From Hirschia maritima DSM 19733 (lineage in GTDB: Bacteria; Pseudomonadota; Alphaproteobacteria; Caulobacterales; Hyphomonadaceae), in NCBI RefSeq assembly GCF_000378345.1, contig NZ_KB899545.1:62001-126000 (forward strand): a DNA stretch of 64,000 nucleotides. Direction: 5' to 3'. Positions 1 to 9,464 of the stretch are shown one piece after another. Numbering within the stretch: position 1 is the stretch's first letter; every line of letters starts with the position of its first letter. The notes under the pieces are model-generated. The model was given only the letters and a program-made list of their open reading frames with translations, was not told where the DNA came from and did not search any database. A program made the translations under genes and the position numbers.

Positions 1-64
1 CACTTGTCAGTATTTGGAAGTCGGGCCAGTACTTTAATACAAACAGTGGATTTTGTGTTAGATC

Positions 65-81
65 GTCGTCATTAAGACGAC
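65..81 (+). promoter_or_regulatory. Stem-loop in the dxs leader
   Basis: A perfect 6-bp inverted repeat, GTCGTC and GACGAC, is separated by the five-base loop ATTAA and lies about 27 bases before the dxs start codon. No long T run follows, so it is a poor rho-independent terminator. It could equally be the tail of an upstream gene outside the window or a leader structure of dxs. Confidence 0.3.
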
Positions 82-107
82 AACTTTGTATAGTCTGTAA
101 TTAAATA

Positions 108-2036
108 ATGAATAAGAAAACAACACATCTGGATGCGATTACGTCACCAGCAGACCTTAAAGATAAGTCCATTGAAGACTTACAAAAAATTGCGGGTGAT
201 CTCCGTACAGAAACTATTGATGTCGTTTCAAAAACGGGTGGGCATTTAGGCTCAGCGCTCGGTGTTGTTGAATTAACAGTCGCAATTCATAATGTGTTTG
301 ATACGCCCAATGACAAGCTCGTTTGGGATGTCGGGCATCAATGCTATCCGCACAAAATATTGACAGGCCGCCGCGATGAAATGCCTACATTGCGTCAAGG
401 TGGAGGTTTATCCGGGTTTACGAAGCGATCTGAGAGTGAGTACGACCCGTTCGGTGCAGCCCATGCAGGGACTTCTATTTCAGCAGGTGCTGGATTTGCC
501 ACTGCGCGCGACCTGAAAGATGAAGACCGTAATGTTGTCTGTGTGATCGGTGATGGTTCGATGACGGCGGGCATGGCGTATGAGGCCATGAACCATATGG
601 GGGGGCTTCACAAGCGCATGATTGTTATTTTGAATGATAACGACATGTCGATTGCGCCACCTGTAGGGGCATTGAGCCATTATTTATCCAAGACTGTTTC
701 ATCCAAAGGCTATCGCCAGCTTCGTAAAGCTGGGAAGATGGTTGCGAAAACGGTTGGACTAGAAAAACCAGCAAAAAAGGCTGAGCACTATGCGCGTGAT
801 TTTGCGCTAGGTGGAGCCATGTTTGATGCGCTTGGTTTTTATTATGTCGGTCCGATTGATGGACATGATTTAGACACACTGATCCCAGTGTTGGAAAATG
901 TACGCGATATGCAGAATGGGCCTGTGTTGGTTCATGTTGTGACCGAAAAAGGCAAAGGGTTTGAACCTGCCGAAAATTCAGCTGACAAATATCACGGTGT
1001 GTCGCGTTTCAACGTGATTACAGGTGAGCAAGCTAAGTCAAAACCAAATGCGCCAAGTTATACAAATGTGTTTGCAAATGAGCTTATACGTTTGGCAAAA
1101 GACGATGATCGCATTGTAGGAATTACTGCAGCCATGCCATCAGGGACGGGCATGGATAAGTTTGGCGATGCATTTCCAGAGCGAATGTTTGATGTTGGCA
1201 TCGCGGAACAGCACGGCGTAACATTTGCTGCAGGTATGGCAGCAGATGGTATGAAGCCATTTTGTGCGATTTATTCCACATTCCTACAACGCGCCTATGA
1301 CAGTGTTGTGCACGATGTAGCCATTCAGAAATTACCAGTGCGATTTGCAATTGACCGAGCAGGATTGGTGGGTGCTGATGGTGCCACGCATGCGGGCTCA
1401 TTTGATATTGGATACCTCGGTGCATTGCCTGATTTTGTGCTTATGGCAGCCTCTGATGAAGCTGAACTTCAGCGCATGGTGGCTACAGCGCATGTGATTG
1501 ATGATCGTCCAAGTGCGTTCCGATTCCCACGCGGTGAGGGTGTGGGTATAGATCTATGGGATCGTGCAGAGCCACTGGAAATTGGTAAAGGACGGATCGT
1601 CAAAGAAGGTACAACTGTAGCTATTTTATGTCTTGGTGCACGTTTACCGGAGTGTATGCAAGCAGCTGACATGTTGGGTGCTCAAGGCTTGTCTACAACG
1701 GTTGCTGACGCTCGGTTTGCAAAACCATTGGATGCGGATTTGATTGAGCGCTTGGCCAAAGAGCATGAAGTGCTGATTACCGTGGAAGAGGGCGCACGCG
1801 GTGGGTTTGGTTCTTTTGTGTTAGAGCATCTTGCTAAATGCGGTGCTTTGGACAGTGGACTGCGAATTCGTCCAATGACATTGCCAGATGTTTTTCAAGA
1901 CCAAGGAAAACCAGAGGCTATGTATGAGGAAGCTAATCTATCGGCTAATGCAATAGCAACGCAAGCAATCTCAGCGCTAGGGCGTGGTGATACTGCAAAA
2001 CTGAAATTGGTTATGGGCGGTGCTTCTAAAGCCTAG
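108..2036 (+). CDS. dxs: 1-deoxy-D-xylulose-5-phosphate synthase
   Basis: Dxs condenses pyruvate and glyceraldehyde 3-phosphate into 1-deoxyxylulose 5-phosphate, the first step of the MEP isoprenoid pathway and a supplier to thiamine and pyridoxal synthesis; the enzyme is cytosolic and thiamine-diphosphate dependent. The 642-residue length is normal for the family. Visible marks are GGHLGS near residue 44 and VGHQ near 75 (substrate and TPP-pocket histidines), the TPP/Mg motif GDGSMTAG from residue 148 with NDN at 176-178, and the transketolase-type catalytic glutamate in DVGIAEQHG at E367, followed by the C-terminal transketolase domain. The start is ATG at 108, which gives the N-terminus expected for alphaproteobacterial Dxs, although no clear Shine-Dalgarno precedes it. 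Its TAG stop overlaps the stop of the convergent acetyltransferase gene in a CTAG tetranucleotide. Confidence 0.97.
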   Translation: MNKKTTHLDAITSPADLKDKSIEDLQKIAGDLRTETIDVVSKTGGHLGSALGVVELTVAIHNVFDTPNDKLVWDVGHQCYPHKILTGRRDEMPTLRQGGGLSGFTKRSESEYDPFGAAHAGTSISAGAGFATARDLKDEDRNVVCVIGDGSMTAGMAYEAMNHMGGLHKRMIVILNDNDMSIAPPVGALSHYLSKTVSSKGYRQLRKAGKMVAKTVGLEKPAKKAEHYARDFALGGAMFDALGFYYVGPIDGHDLDTLIPVLENVRDMQNGPVLVHVVTEKGKGFEPAENSADKYHGVSRFNVITGEQAKSKPNAPSYTNVFANELIRLAKDDDRIVGITAAMPSGTGMDKFGDAFPERMFDVGIAEQHGVTFAAGMAADGMKPFCAIYSTFLQRAYDSVVHDVAIQKLPVRFAIDRAGLVGADGATHAGSFDIGYLGALPDFVLMAASDEAELQRMVATAHVIDDRPSAFRFPRGEGVGIDLWDRAEPLEIGKGRIVKEGTTVAILCLGARLPECMQAADMLGAQGLSTTVADARFAKPLDADLIERLAKEHEVLITVEEGARGGFGSFVLEHLAKCGALDSGLRIRPMTLPDVFQDQGKPEAMYEEANLSANAIATQAISALGRGDTAKLKLVMGGASKA

Positions 2037-2554
2037 TTTGATCGACTTTTGATATCCTTGATCATGAGCTGTAGGTCTCGATCTTCATTCCATTTTTTTG
2101 CGACTCCCTTCAGCAGACCTTGAGTTTCAAAACCAAATTTTTCATGGAGTTTTATAGATGCTGGATTACCTGCATCTATGGCGGCAATCATACGTTCTAA
2201 TCTAGAATCATTTATGGCTCGCTGGATGAGTTCTTTCATAATCACATTGCCGATACCTTGGCCCTGTGCAGTTGGCGACACATAAACTGAGTGTTCAACG
2301 CTAATATCGTAACCTGATTTATTGCGAAAAGGACCGTACGCTCCATACCCCAGCACTTTATTTTGTATATCTAATGCAACTATGCATGCATAATTATTGG
2401 CGTGGAGATTGTGCATCCATGCGCGTCTATCATTCATGGTGTCTTCTCGTTCGGTCCACACGGCGAATGTTTCTTTGACGGCGTAATTGAATATATCAAG
2501 AATGCCCTGCAAGTGTGCTTCTGTTGCATTTACAATTTGGATCTTGGAAGTCAT
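2033..2554 (-). CDS. GNAT family N-acetyltransferase (phosphinothricin-acetyltransferase-like)
   Basis: This 173-residue protein has the single GNAT fold that moves an acetyl group from acetyl-CoA to an amine. The acetyl-CoA motif A is visible as [18 protein letters not shown] around residues 91-108 (Q/R-x-x-G-x-G/A type), followed by the motif B region [19 protein letters not shown]. The early segment [14 protein letters not shown] matches the phosphinothricin/methionine sulfoximine acetyltransferase branch (PAT/YncA-like), which often acts on small amino-acid analogues; the real substrate cannot be read from sequence. It is convergent with dxs, sharing the CTAG stop overlap, and divergent from the methyltransferase that starts at 2591, 36 bases away, so the two probably share a promoter region. 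Confidence 0.85.
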   Translation of the reverse strand: MTSKIQIVNATEAHLQGILDIFNYAVKETFAVWTEREDTMNDRRAWMHNLHANNYACIVALDIQNKVLGYGAYGPFRNKSGYDISVEHSVYVSPTAQGQGIGNVIMKELIQRAINDSRLERMIAAIDAGNPASIKLHEKFGFETQGLLKGVAKKWNEDRDLQLMIKDIKSRSN

Positions 2555-2590
2555 ACCAGAATTTCACCTGCATCGTTGGGAAGGATAAGA

Positions 2591-3244
2591 ATGATCAAAA
2601 ACGAAAAAGATTCCAGTCCCTTCATACGCGACGTTGGTTCAGATGGTAGGTTGTACTCGCCTTCAACTGAGCGCAATCGGGACATTGTTCGAGACGTGTT
2701 TTCTAGCGAAATGTCCGCAAATGCAAGAGTGCTCGAAATCGGTTCCGGTTCAGGTCAGCATTGCGTCCATATTCTAGGCAATTTCCCTAATATGAGGTGG
2801 ATTGGCAGCGATGTATCCGAAGATGCTAAAGTCAGCACACTCGCTTGGATAAAGCATGAAAAGCTAGAAGATCAATTTGAAGGTTTTCATTCTATTGACG
2901 CATCGAAAACTGACTGGGGAGTCAATGGGCAAGTCGATGGAATATTATGCTGTAACGTCATTCACATATCGCCTTGGAAGGTTGCACAAGGGCTAATGGC
3001 GGGAGCTAGTCGGTATTTGACTGAGGGGGGGAAGTTGTTTTTATACGGACCATTCAGACGAGATGGGGCGCACGTTTCAGAATCCAATATAGCGTTTGAT
3101 GAAAGCCTTAAAAGTCGAAACGAAAGCTGGGGTGTAAGGGACCTGGAACAGGATGTTGTTCCAGTTGCTGAAGAAAACGGCCTGAGACTCCTTAGAGTTC
3201 ATGACATGCCTGCAAACAATTTTGCTGTGATTTTTGAAAAGTAG
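2591..3244 (+). CDS. DUF938 family SAM-dependent methyltransferase
   Basis: The protein of 217 residues looks like a class I methyltransferase of the DUF938 family. The SAM-binding glycine motif is seen in VLEIGSGSGQH (about residues 43-53), the acidic end of strand 2 in WIGSDVSE, and a post-I segment CCNVIHISPW typical of DUF938. The reading frame is open upstream to 2402, but that stretch would lie across the divergent acetyltransferase gene; the ATG at 2591 has AAGGA five bases before it and is chosen as the start. The substrate of this family is not known. The end overlaps the open frame of tlyA, whose likely start is 7 bases after this stop, so the two are probably co-transcribed. Confidence 0.85.
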   Translation: MIKNEKDSSPFIRDVGSDGRLYSPSTERNRDIVRDVFSSEMSANARVLEIGSGSGQHCVHILGNFPNMRWIGSDVSEDAKVSTLAWIKHEKLEDQFEGFHSIDASKTDWGVNGQVDGILCCNVIHISPWKVAQGLMAGASRYLTEGGKLFLYGPFRRDGAHVSESNIAFDESLKSRNESWGVRDLEQDVVPVAEENGLRLLRVHDMPANNFAVIFEK

Positions 3245-3251
3245 AAAAACA

Positions 3252-4034
3252 ATGACAAAAAAGAACGCTGCTGATCAAGTTGAGGTGGAATTGCAAAGGC
3301 TGGATTTAGCCTTAGTCGCGCGTGGGTTGATGGATACGCGCGCGCAGGGGCAGGCAGCAATTAAAGCGGGTAAAGTGACTGTTGATGGAGAGGTCTGCAA
3401 AAAGGCCTCAACAAAAGTATCTTCAGCTCAAGATATTCTTGCCGAAAAAGAGCACCCATATGTGTCGCGCGGCGGCATGAAGTTAGCGCATGCTATAAAG
3501 GTGTTTAACGTCGCATTTGAAGGTAAAACAGTGTTGGATGTCGGGGCGTCTACTGGTGGTTTTACAGATGTTGCGTTGCGCGCGGGGGCAAATAAGATTT
3601 TTGCTGTTGATGTAGGACGAGATCAATTGCACCAGAGCCTGCACAAAGAAGACCGCATCGTGTCTTATGAAGGCGTAGATGCGCGCAAGCTTGATGCCCG
3701 TCTAATTCATACGTCTCCGGATGTTATCGTTTGCGATGTCAGCTTTATTAGCTTGAGTAAGCTGCTTAAACCTGCTCTGAAACTTGCAGCAGATCGAGCG
3801 GATCTGATTGTGCTTTTTAAGCCCCAGTTTGAGGTCGGAAAAGACAATATTGGCAAAGGCGGAATCGTATCCAATCAAGGAGCCATTGCTAAGGCCCGAG
3901 ACAAATTTGATGAATGGTTGGAAGGTGCTGGATGGCGAGTGGAGAAGTCTTGCCCTAGTCCGATAAAGGGAGGGGATGGCAACCGCGAATATTTAATCCA
4001 TGCTAAGCCAATTAAGCAGGGATGGACACCTTAA
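3252..4034 (+). CDS. tlyA: TlyA family rRNA (cytidine-2'-O)-methyltransferase
   Basis: TlyA-type enzymes 2'-O-methylate cytidines of 16S and/or 23S rRNA. The 260-residue protein begins with an S4 RNA-binding domain (LDLALVARGLMDTRAQGQAAIKAG, then VDGE) over roughly residues 14-75, followed by an FtsJ/RrmJ-like Rossmann domain with the SAM motif VLDVGASTGGFTDVAL (about residue 95) and DVSFISLSKLLKP. VSRGGMKLAHAI links the domains, as usual in this family. An in-frame ATG at 3234 lies inside the preceding gene; the ATG at 3252 follows that gene's stop and gives the usual N-terminus, so it is preferred. Some homologues were named haemolysins; the methyltransferase assignment is better founded. 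Confidence 0.9.
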   Translation: MTKKNAADQVEVELQRLDLALVARGLMDTRAQGQAAIKAGKVTVDGEVCKKASTKVSSAQDILAEKEHPYVSRGGMKLAHAIKVFNVAFEGKTVLDVGASTGGFTDVALRAGANKIFAVDVGRDQLHQSLHKEDRIVSYEGVDARKLDARLIHTSPDVIVCDVSFISLSKLLKPALKLAADRADLIVLFKPQFEVGKDNIGKGGIVSNQGAIAKARDKFDEWLEGAGWRVEKSCPSPIKGGDGNREYLIHAKPIKQGWTP

Positions 4035-4564
4035 ATAGATCTGCAGTTCGTGTTGGTAAAGTGTAGCGGCACCGTAGTGCCACATCAACTTGCGTCAATG
4101 TAGCACTCCGGGCCTATAAGCCCTGGGTTGGGGGGACGGGCTTATAGATTGTCAGCCGGTATTTTCCAGCAATAGTTATCGTTGATTGTGACAATATGTG
4201 TTTTCATCGCATCAACTTGGTTGATTACTTTAGACACCAAAAACGCAGGCACGTCATCTAATTTATTAAAAACTGTGTTAATCTATAAGCAGTATTCGTT
4301 AGCACTTCAATGAAGGGTGGTTTTTTTCTAATGTGCAGCTAAGTAGTTTACTTAGTGCAACTCAAATTACACAGTGCAATAGAGTTGCAAATACATGAAA
4401 TCTCGCCTTAACGCGGAAAATTTCTCCTTCCTTTACTGCAAACTACTGAAAATGGATTCGGTTATGCAATAAAAGAAGGAAGCCTGCATTGTCCCCATCT
4501 TCCAGCAATTTGACTTTCGTTCATGCCAGATGAACGAGAGATGAAACGCGGGTGTTATTGATCG
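4035..4564. other. 530-bp gene-free gap after tlyA
   Basis: No convincing coding frame is present on either strand. The gap holds the G-rich-loop stem-loop at 4114-4147, a weak hairpin (CTTC-AAT-GAAG) followed by GGTGG and seven T at about 4304-4328 that could end transcription on the plus strand, and a 7-bp inverted repeat CGTTCAT/ATGAACG at 4518-4536 just beyond the end of the minus-strand gene. It could encode a small RNA, but no promoter could be assigned. Confidence 0.4.
4114..4147. other. Perfect 10-bp stem-loop with G-rich loop
   Basis: CTATAAGCCC at 4114-4123 and GGGCTTATAG at 4138-4147 form a perfect 10-bp stem. The 14-base loop contains runs of three and six G, and a third G run lies in the right arm. 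No T tract follows on either strand, so it is not a standard intrinsic terminator. It lies 80 bases after the tlyA stop. Function unknown. Confidence 0.5.
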
Positions 4565-5074
4565 TTATTTCTTGTTTTTGATAAACCAAGCAAAAGCATT
4601 CGCTATTTCGATTTGTTCGTCTAATAGCCATCCAGCTTCGATATGGAGCGTATCGGGCTTTACTTGTTTAGCAAGTTTACGTTGCCATTTGGGACGGAAC
4701 ATTGGTGCAAATGGTTTGGCGCATTCAACCAATGGCGAGTTTAGATTGATCCGAAGAGTAGCGCGGGCAGAAGGTGTCTGGTTTTTTCGACGTTTCTCAA
4801 TCAATTCCACGGTGTTGATCGTGTCCCATGGCAAATGCCCAATACCGTCAATATCAGTGCCTTCATCTGTAAGTCTCAGGACAATACGTCGTGAGTTTAG
4901 AAATGGCCAATGCCAAATGGCAAATCCGGTGAATATTGAAGAAGAGAGTGTGAATATCAGTCTATCAAGATAGACACCTGCTAAGCCTAGAATTCCTCCT
5001 AAAATAAGAGGAATACCAATATAGGGCCACATCAGGTCAGCTCGATAAGCTGTCGAAAACTCCCGCATCTCCAT
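4565..5074 (-). CDS. Small membrane protein with PH-like cytoplasmic domain, unknown function
   Basis: The 169-residue product has two adjacent hydrophobic segments (about residues 16-34 and 40-58), followed by a basic stretch and a soluble region with strands such as RIVLRLTDEGTDIDGIGHLPWDTINTVEL. That layout, with a W-x-x-I motif after a turn, resembles the bacterial PH-like membrane proteins of the STM3941 type, but this is only a resemblance. The ATG at 5074 lies one base after the aroC stop, so it is almost certainly translated from the aroC message; a second ATG at 5068 is possible. No catalytic motif is visible. Confidence 0.75.
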   Translation of the reverse strand: MEMREFSTAYRADLMWPYIGIPLILGGILGLAGVYLDRLIFTLSSSIFTGFAIWHWPFLNSRRIVLRLTDEGTDIDGIGHLPWDTINTVELIEKRRKNQTPSARATLRINLNSPLVECAKPFAPMFRPKWQRKLAKQVKPDTLHIEAGWLLDEQIEIANAFAWFIKNKK

Positions 5075-5075
5075 A

Positions 5076-6170
5076 TTACATACCGCCCATCTGCCCCCGG
5101 TGCCGTAATTTGTGATCAGCCAAAACGCATGCCATCATAGCTTCAGCAACAGGCACACCTCGAATGGCGACACATGGGTCGTGGCGTCCCTTGGTGCGGA
5201 TATCCACTTCATTTCCGTTCTTATCGATTGATTTGCGTTCAGTCAGAATTGAAGATGTGGGTTTTAGTGCCATTCGCACAACAACATCTTGGCCAGTAGA
5301 AATGCCGCCCAGAACACCACCATTATTGTTGGTTAGAAATTCAGGACCATCTTCACCCATACGCATTTGGTCTGCATTGGTTTCGCCGGTGAGGGCAGCA
5401 GAATCAAATCCTGCTCCAATTTCCACACCTTTGACGGCGTTGATTGTTCCCATTGCCATGAGTAGATCTGAATCGAGTTTTGAATAAATAGGGGCTCCCC
5501 AACCAGCTGGAACACCAGAGGCCACGACCTCAATAACTGCACCGACGGAAGAGCCGGCTTTTCTTATTCCATCAAGGTATTCAGACCACTCTGCTGCAGT
5601 GTCTGCATTCGGACACCATAGTGGATTTTTAGATGTTTCGTTCCAATCCCAATTGGAGCGATCGATTTTCTTGTCACCGATCTGCACTAGAGCACCTCGG
5701 ATTTGGACGCTATCTCCCAACACTTTGCGTGCGATAGCACCAGCAGCTACACGTGCTGCTGTCTCGCGAGCAGAAGATCTTCCACCACCGCGATAATCTC
5801 GAATTCCATATTTGGCATCATATGCATAATCAGCATGCCCAGGACGATATTTATCTCTAATATCGCCATAATCTTTTGAGCGTTGATCGGTGTTTTCGAT
5901 CATCAATGAAATAGGGGTACCTGTCGTGATTGGACCATTAGTTCTATCATCTTCAAACACGCCGGACAAAATTTTGACAGCATCAGGCTCTTTGCGCTGC
6001 GTTACTAATTTACTCGTGCCAGGCTTACGTAAGTCGAGCCAATGTTGGATCTCATCGGCTGTGATAGGAATGCCCGCAGGGCAACCATCAACAACACATC
6101 CAAGAGCAGGACCGTGACTTTCACCCCAAGTGGTGACGCGAAAAAGATGACCGAATGAATTATGTGACAT
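5076..6170 (-). CDS. aroC: Chorismate synthase
   Basis: AroC converts 5-enolpyruvylshikimate 3-phosphate to chorismate using reduced FMN, the last common step of aromatic amino acid, folate and quinone synthesis. The 364-residue length is typical. The three family signatures are present: [18 protein letters not shown] near the start (His-17 region), the [11 protein letters not shown] segment with [15 protein letters not shown] before it, and the C-terminal [24 protein letters not shown]. The start [20 protein letters not shown] matches the family N-terminus exactly. It leads a two-gene unit with the small membrane protein downstream. Confidence 0.98.
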   Translation of the reverse strand: MSHNSFGHLFRVTTWGESHGPALGCVVDGCPAGIPITADEIQHWLDLRKPGTSKLVTQRKEPDAVKILSGVFEDDRTNGPITTGTPISLMIENTDQRSKDYGDIRDKYRPGHADYAYDAKYGIRDYRGGGRSSARETAARVAAGAIARKVLGDSVQIRGALVQIGDKKIDRSNWDWNETSKNPLWCPNADTAAEWSEYLDGIRKAGSSVGAVIEVVASGVPAGWGAPIYSKLDSDLLMAMGTINAVKGVEIGAGFDSAALTGETNADQMRMGEDGPEFLTNNNGGVLGGISTGQDVVVRMALKPTSSILTERKSIDKNGNEVDIRTKGRHDPCVAIRGVPVAEAMMACVLADHKLRHRGQMGGM

Positions 6171-6261
6171 AGAACAAGTTCAAAGCGCATTTTGAAGGAA
6201 ATTGGAAGCTTTTCTTGCTGTTGTGATGCGAATTCTCACAGCTTTTGCAATCTTCTTGCGG

Positions 6262-7653
6262 TTATTGAATGTTGGGAGCTTCTATTTTTGAATTGCGCCT
6301 AACACCATATGTTCCTTTCCAAATATGTACGAGGCTGAACTGTCCAGTTGCATCTGTTCCAATGACAGAATCATACGTGTCCGTAGTGATGTCACTGTCT
6401 GAAGAGTTTTTGGCCCCGTCGATGCTTGTGTACACTTGTCCGCCAGAATCTATTTCTTCGCGTCCAACAAAGACATTGAAGTGCGGACTATCCGTATAGA
6501 AAACCATATCTAAGACCTCCCCCTCTGGTTCTTTGGTGAATATGGAGTTTAGACCGCAATAGGTTATTGCACCCGAGCAGACAGCAGTTGCTTTGTGGCG
6601 ATATCCATCATCTCTAAATCGAAACATGTCGTAGACAGATGTGCCATCGTGCAAGCTTCCAAACCCTACCGCGAAATCACGCATTTTGTTTTGCCGAGTG
6701 TTTAGGATTTGCAAGTCACCGCCGACCGAGCTGTAGATTTTTTCGTACCCATCAGGCTTTGCAAGAACAAGGTCATGGCGGCATCCCGCTGAACCACAAT
6801 ATTCTATGTGTTCTAGCTTGATGAAGAAATCTAAAAAGCCATCATCATTGAGATCGGGGGAAGCCAAAATACTAATAGCATTGTCATAGTCTTCGCGTTT
6901 CAACAAAAATTCATCTGGTGTATTGTATTCCTTCTGGTCCGCTAGCAGTTTGGCATAATAACCGTCTAAAAAGTTTGATTGTTGAGTTTCAGGATCAAGT
7001 CTTGCCAATTGCGAGTTCGTTTTTCCTAATTCCATATTTGTAAAAATTCCCCACCCAAGAATTGGAAGAGAAATAGCGGCAATGACAGCACATGAAGCAA
7101 GAATACGGTTTCGTCTTTGGCGCTTTTGACGCTGCCAAAGTGTATCAAAAGGAACATTTTCAATACCTGCAACGATACGCGTGACTAGCTTGGGAAATGA
7201 ATCCTTTCTTGCATCTGGTGCCAGTGGTTCATCTGGTATTTGGGTGACTTCTCCCTCAGGGGTAACGGAATACTTCAATGCTGGAACCAAGCATTCCTCT
7301 TCGGGCACAGCTGCGTGCGGGGTGCCATCGATGATAACGGCAAAAACTTGTTTCTTGGGATCTGCCAGTTTCTTATACTGAATGACTTCCTGATTTACCC
7401 ATTTGGATTGAACAGCATTGGGGCTGGCAATAACTATAAGGTCCTCACTCGAGTTGATAGCTCCTTCGAGTGCATCACTCAGGCTAGCGGCACCACCAAG
7501 CTCATCGTCATCACGAAACACTCGTCCAAACTTATTGCCATTGGGAAGTTTGAAGTTTTCCAATGCCTTATGCAGGCGTTTTGCAAACGTTTTATCTTTT
7601 TGAGAATAAGAAATGAAAGCTCGATATGCAGATGGCTTCTTAGCGTCAGACAT
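6262..7653 (-). CDS. Membrane-anchored TIR-domain protein with FG-GAP-like C-terminal domain
   Basis: Residues 9-110 form a bacterial TIR domain: YRAFISYSQKD at the start (beta-A, box 1), FRDDDELGGAASLSDAL (BB-loop region, 46-62), LIVIASPNAVQSKWVNQEV with the conserved W85 and E89, then VFAVIIDGTPHA. In TIR NADases the glutamate of the WxxxE motif is catalytic, so E89 is a candidate active-site residue. A basic stretch (QRQKRQRRNR, 174-183) leads into a single membrane helix at about 184-204, so the TIR domain should be cytoplasmic by the positive-inside rule. The remaining 260 residues, probably periplasmic, contain a calcium-loop-like DLNDDGFLD (D267, N269, D271, D275) as in FG-GAP/VCBS or dockerin loops, plus CGSAGCRHD. 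The gene stands alone between aroC and an amidohydrolase. Function unknown: signalling or defence are both possible. Confidence 0.88.
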   Translation of the reverse strand: MSDAKKPSAYRAFISYSQKDKTFAKRLHKALENFKLPNGNKFGRVFRDDDELGGAASLSDALEGAINSSEDLIVIASPNAVQSKWVNQEVIQYKKLADPKKQVFAVIIDGTPHAAVPEEECLVPALKYSVTPEGEVTQIPDEPLAPDARKDSFPKLVTRIVAGIENVPFDTLWQRQKRQRRNRILASCAVIAAISLPILGWGIFTNMELGKTNSQLARLDPETQQSNFLDGYYAKLLADQKEYNTPDEFLLKREDYDNAISILASPDLNDDGFLDFFIKLEHIEYCGSAGCRHDLVLAKPDGYEKIYSSVGGDLQILNTRQNKMRDFAVGFGSLHDGTSVYDMFRFRDDGYRHKATAVCSGAITYCGLNSIFTKEPEGEVLDMVFYTDSPHFNVFVGREEIDSGGQVYTSIDGAKNSSDSDITTDTYDSVIGTDATGQFSLVHIWKGTYGVRRNSKIEAPNIQ

Positions 7654-7823
7654 TTTTCTCTCCTCGAAAGAACAAAGCTTCTACAAACGCTATGATAGAA
7701 ATTCATGTGTTTCTAGTGCTGGGTGGAATATCTATAGAATAGTTGATCTGTCTGTAGCAGCTTTTATCTTAGGTCGCATAAGCCAGTCGGCAATCCTGTG
7801 GTCCACGCCAAATTAAGTTTGCT

Positions 7824-9305
7824 TTACTCAAATTGAGAAGGGGCGTTTAGCTTTTCATCCAACACCGCCCGATCTAACAAATTACCTTTTATGATAACAG
7901 CATCTATGGACGCGATATTGTCTATGTTTTCCAATGGGTTTTGAGAAAGCAAAACGAGATCAGCCCGCATGCCTTCTTCAATTAGGCCGACTTCTTTTTC
8001 TAACTTCATGAATTTTGCTGGCGTATAGGTCGCTGTGCCAATCGCTTCGAGAGGTGAAAGGCCTGCTGCCACAAATTCTTTAAGTTCCTCATGCAAACTT
8101 GCTCCCGGCGTTAGGAAACCAATTGGGGCATCAGTGCCGGCCATTAGGGGGACGCCTGCTTTGTGCATCTTCGGGATAGTCTCCATAATCCATTGGTCAA
8201 ACTTCTGTGCCGTTGGAGATGCTCTGACATTTACATATTGGGCTGAGCGTTGTTTCCATGCTTCTCCAATTGAAAGTGGAAGTAGAGAAAATGATGCTCT
8301 ATATTCTGGATCAGCAAAAAGTTTGCGGGTGAGAAATCGACTAATGCCCAGTGTTGGAGTTTGAAAAACTTCAGCATCTGCCAAAGCGCTTATAACGTTT
8401 GCACACGCGCTTTCATCTTGATGAGCTAGTGCTTCCGATCTCATCTTGTTGTGGATTAAGGTTCTCAAATGTCCAGGAGTGGGGGCATCATTATCGTCCA
8501 GAAGGTTCAATTTGGTTTTATGAATTTGAGCTGCGTTGCTTGCGCAGTCGAATTCAATATTTCGAAAATGCTGCATGTCGTTTGCACCAGCAGTGATCGC
8601 TTCATAAGTGGTCATGCTTAGCGGAGTGTGCGCTGCTACCTTTAACCCGTGCTTTTCAGCACGAGTTGTTACTGCTTTAAAAACTTCAGGCTTGAGCATC
8701 TCATATGCTTTTAGAAAGTCCACATTTTGTGAGGCTAGCTCGTCTACTATGCGTTCTGCTTCTTCAATGCTTCCTGCGCCAACAGATAAATCTGGCCTTT
8801 GAGGGGTGCTGCCATCGTAAATTCTATTTGCGCCATCAATCAGCGGGCCTGATATATAGAGACTAGGAGCTGTTGCAGATTGAGCTGCCTTGCGCGCCTC
8901 AGTTAGTTTATCAATGTGCCCGCCTGTATCTCTTAGAGATGTTACACCATAGGCTAATGATAGTGGGTAAAAGGTGTTGTGATCCAGCTCAGGAATGTAG
9001 GTGAGGTGCACATGTGCGTCCCACAGACCGGGGATCATGAATTTTCCCGATCCATCAATTGTCTGGCTGTATGTGGTGGGCGTTTTGTTTGCTTCGTTTA
9101 CAAGCGTTATCTTGCCGTCGTTTATCGCAATGTCGACATTGGGACGTGAACCATTTTTGACATCAATAGCCGTTACATTTTTGACTAGGATTCCATCGAT
9201 TATTTGCGGATCGGTTTTCGAATTTGTGCAAGCAACCAGTCCAGTTATAGCCATAAATGGAAGCAAAGCTAAAAACGCTTTCCGGGATGTATTGATTTTT
9301 TGCAT
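7824..9305 (-). CDS. Amidohydrolase-superfamily lipoprotein
   Basis: The 493-residue protein starts with a lipoprotein signal (MQKINTSRKAFLALLPFMAITGLVACTN; lipobox LVAC), so it should be anchored in an envelope membrane. The mature part is an amidohydrolase with the metal-binding HxH in LWDAHVHLTY, a candidate bridging lysine in FLKAYE, histidines in AAHTPLS and NDMQHFRN, and the last metal ligand in MAGTDAPIG. The C-terminal RADLVLLSQNPLENI is the usual small beta domain. Close relatives are imidazolonepropionase/prolidase-like secreted hydrolases; the substrate cannot be named. It is monocistronic and divergent from pdxH. Confidence 0.9.
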   Translation of the reverse strand: MQKINTSRKAFLALLPFMAITGLVACTNSKTDPQIIDGILVKNVTAIDVKNGSRPNVDIAINDGKITLVNEANKTPTTYSQTIDGSGKFMIPGLWDAHVHLTYIPELDHNTFYPLSLAYGVTSLRDTGGHIDKLTEARKAAQSATAPSLYISGPLIDGANRIYDGSTPQRPDLSVGAGSIEEAERIVDELASQNVDFLKAYEMLKPEVFKAVTTRAEKHGLKVAAHTPLSMTTYEAITAGANDMQHFRNIEFDCASNAAQIHKTKLNLLDDNDAPTPGHLRTLIHNKMRSEALAHQDESACANVISALADAEVFQTPTLGISRFLTRKLFADPEYRASFSLLPLSIGEAWKQRSAQYVNVRASPTAQKFDQWIMETIPKMHKAGVPLMAGTDAPIGFLTPGASLHEELKEFVAAGLSPLEAIGTATYTPAKFMKLEKEVGLIEEGMRADLVLLSQNPLENIDNIASIDAVIIKGNLLDRAVLDEKLNAPSQFE

Positions 9306-9464
9306 GCTATCACTCGAAGTTTAAAAGATATATCATTTAATCATTGGCCGTAGAAAACCGCAATGCCCGCAGAGGAAATTCTATATAAAGAACGGGAATG
9401 CGTCGTTACGATAACTTGCCATCTGTTCAAAATCACACCAAATGAACATTGATGGAGAATGCAT

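Noticed and set aside
2402-2590. 5' extension of the DUF938 methyltransferase
   Set aside because: It lies antisense inside the acetyltransferase gene and adds no family sequence; AAGGA supports the ATG at 2591.
7240-7695. 151-residue plus-strand frame opposite the TIR domain
   Set aside because: It is antisense to a well-supported domain and has no motif or ribosome site of its own.
6262-9305. Defence island around the TIR protein
   Set aside because: Neighbours are aroC and an amidohydrolase lipoprotein with no nuclease, CBASS, Thoeris ThsA or STAND partner; the TIR gene is solitary.
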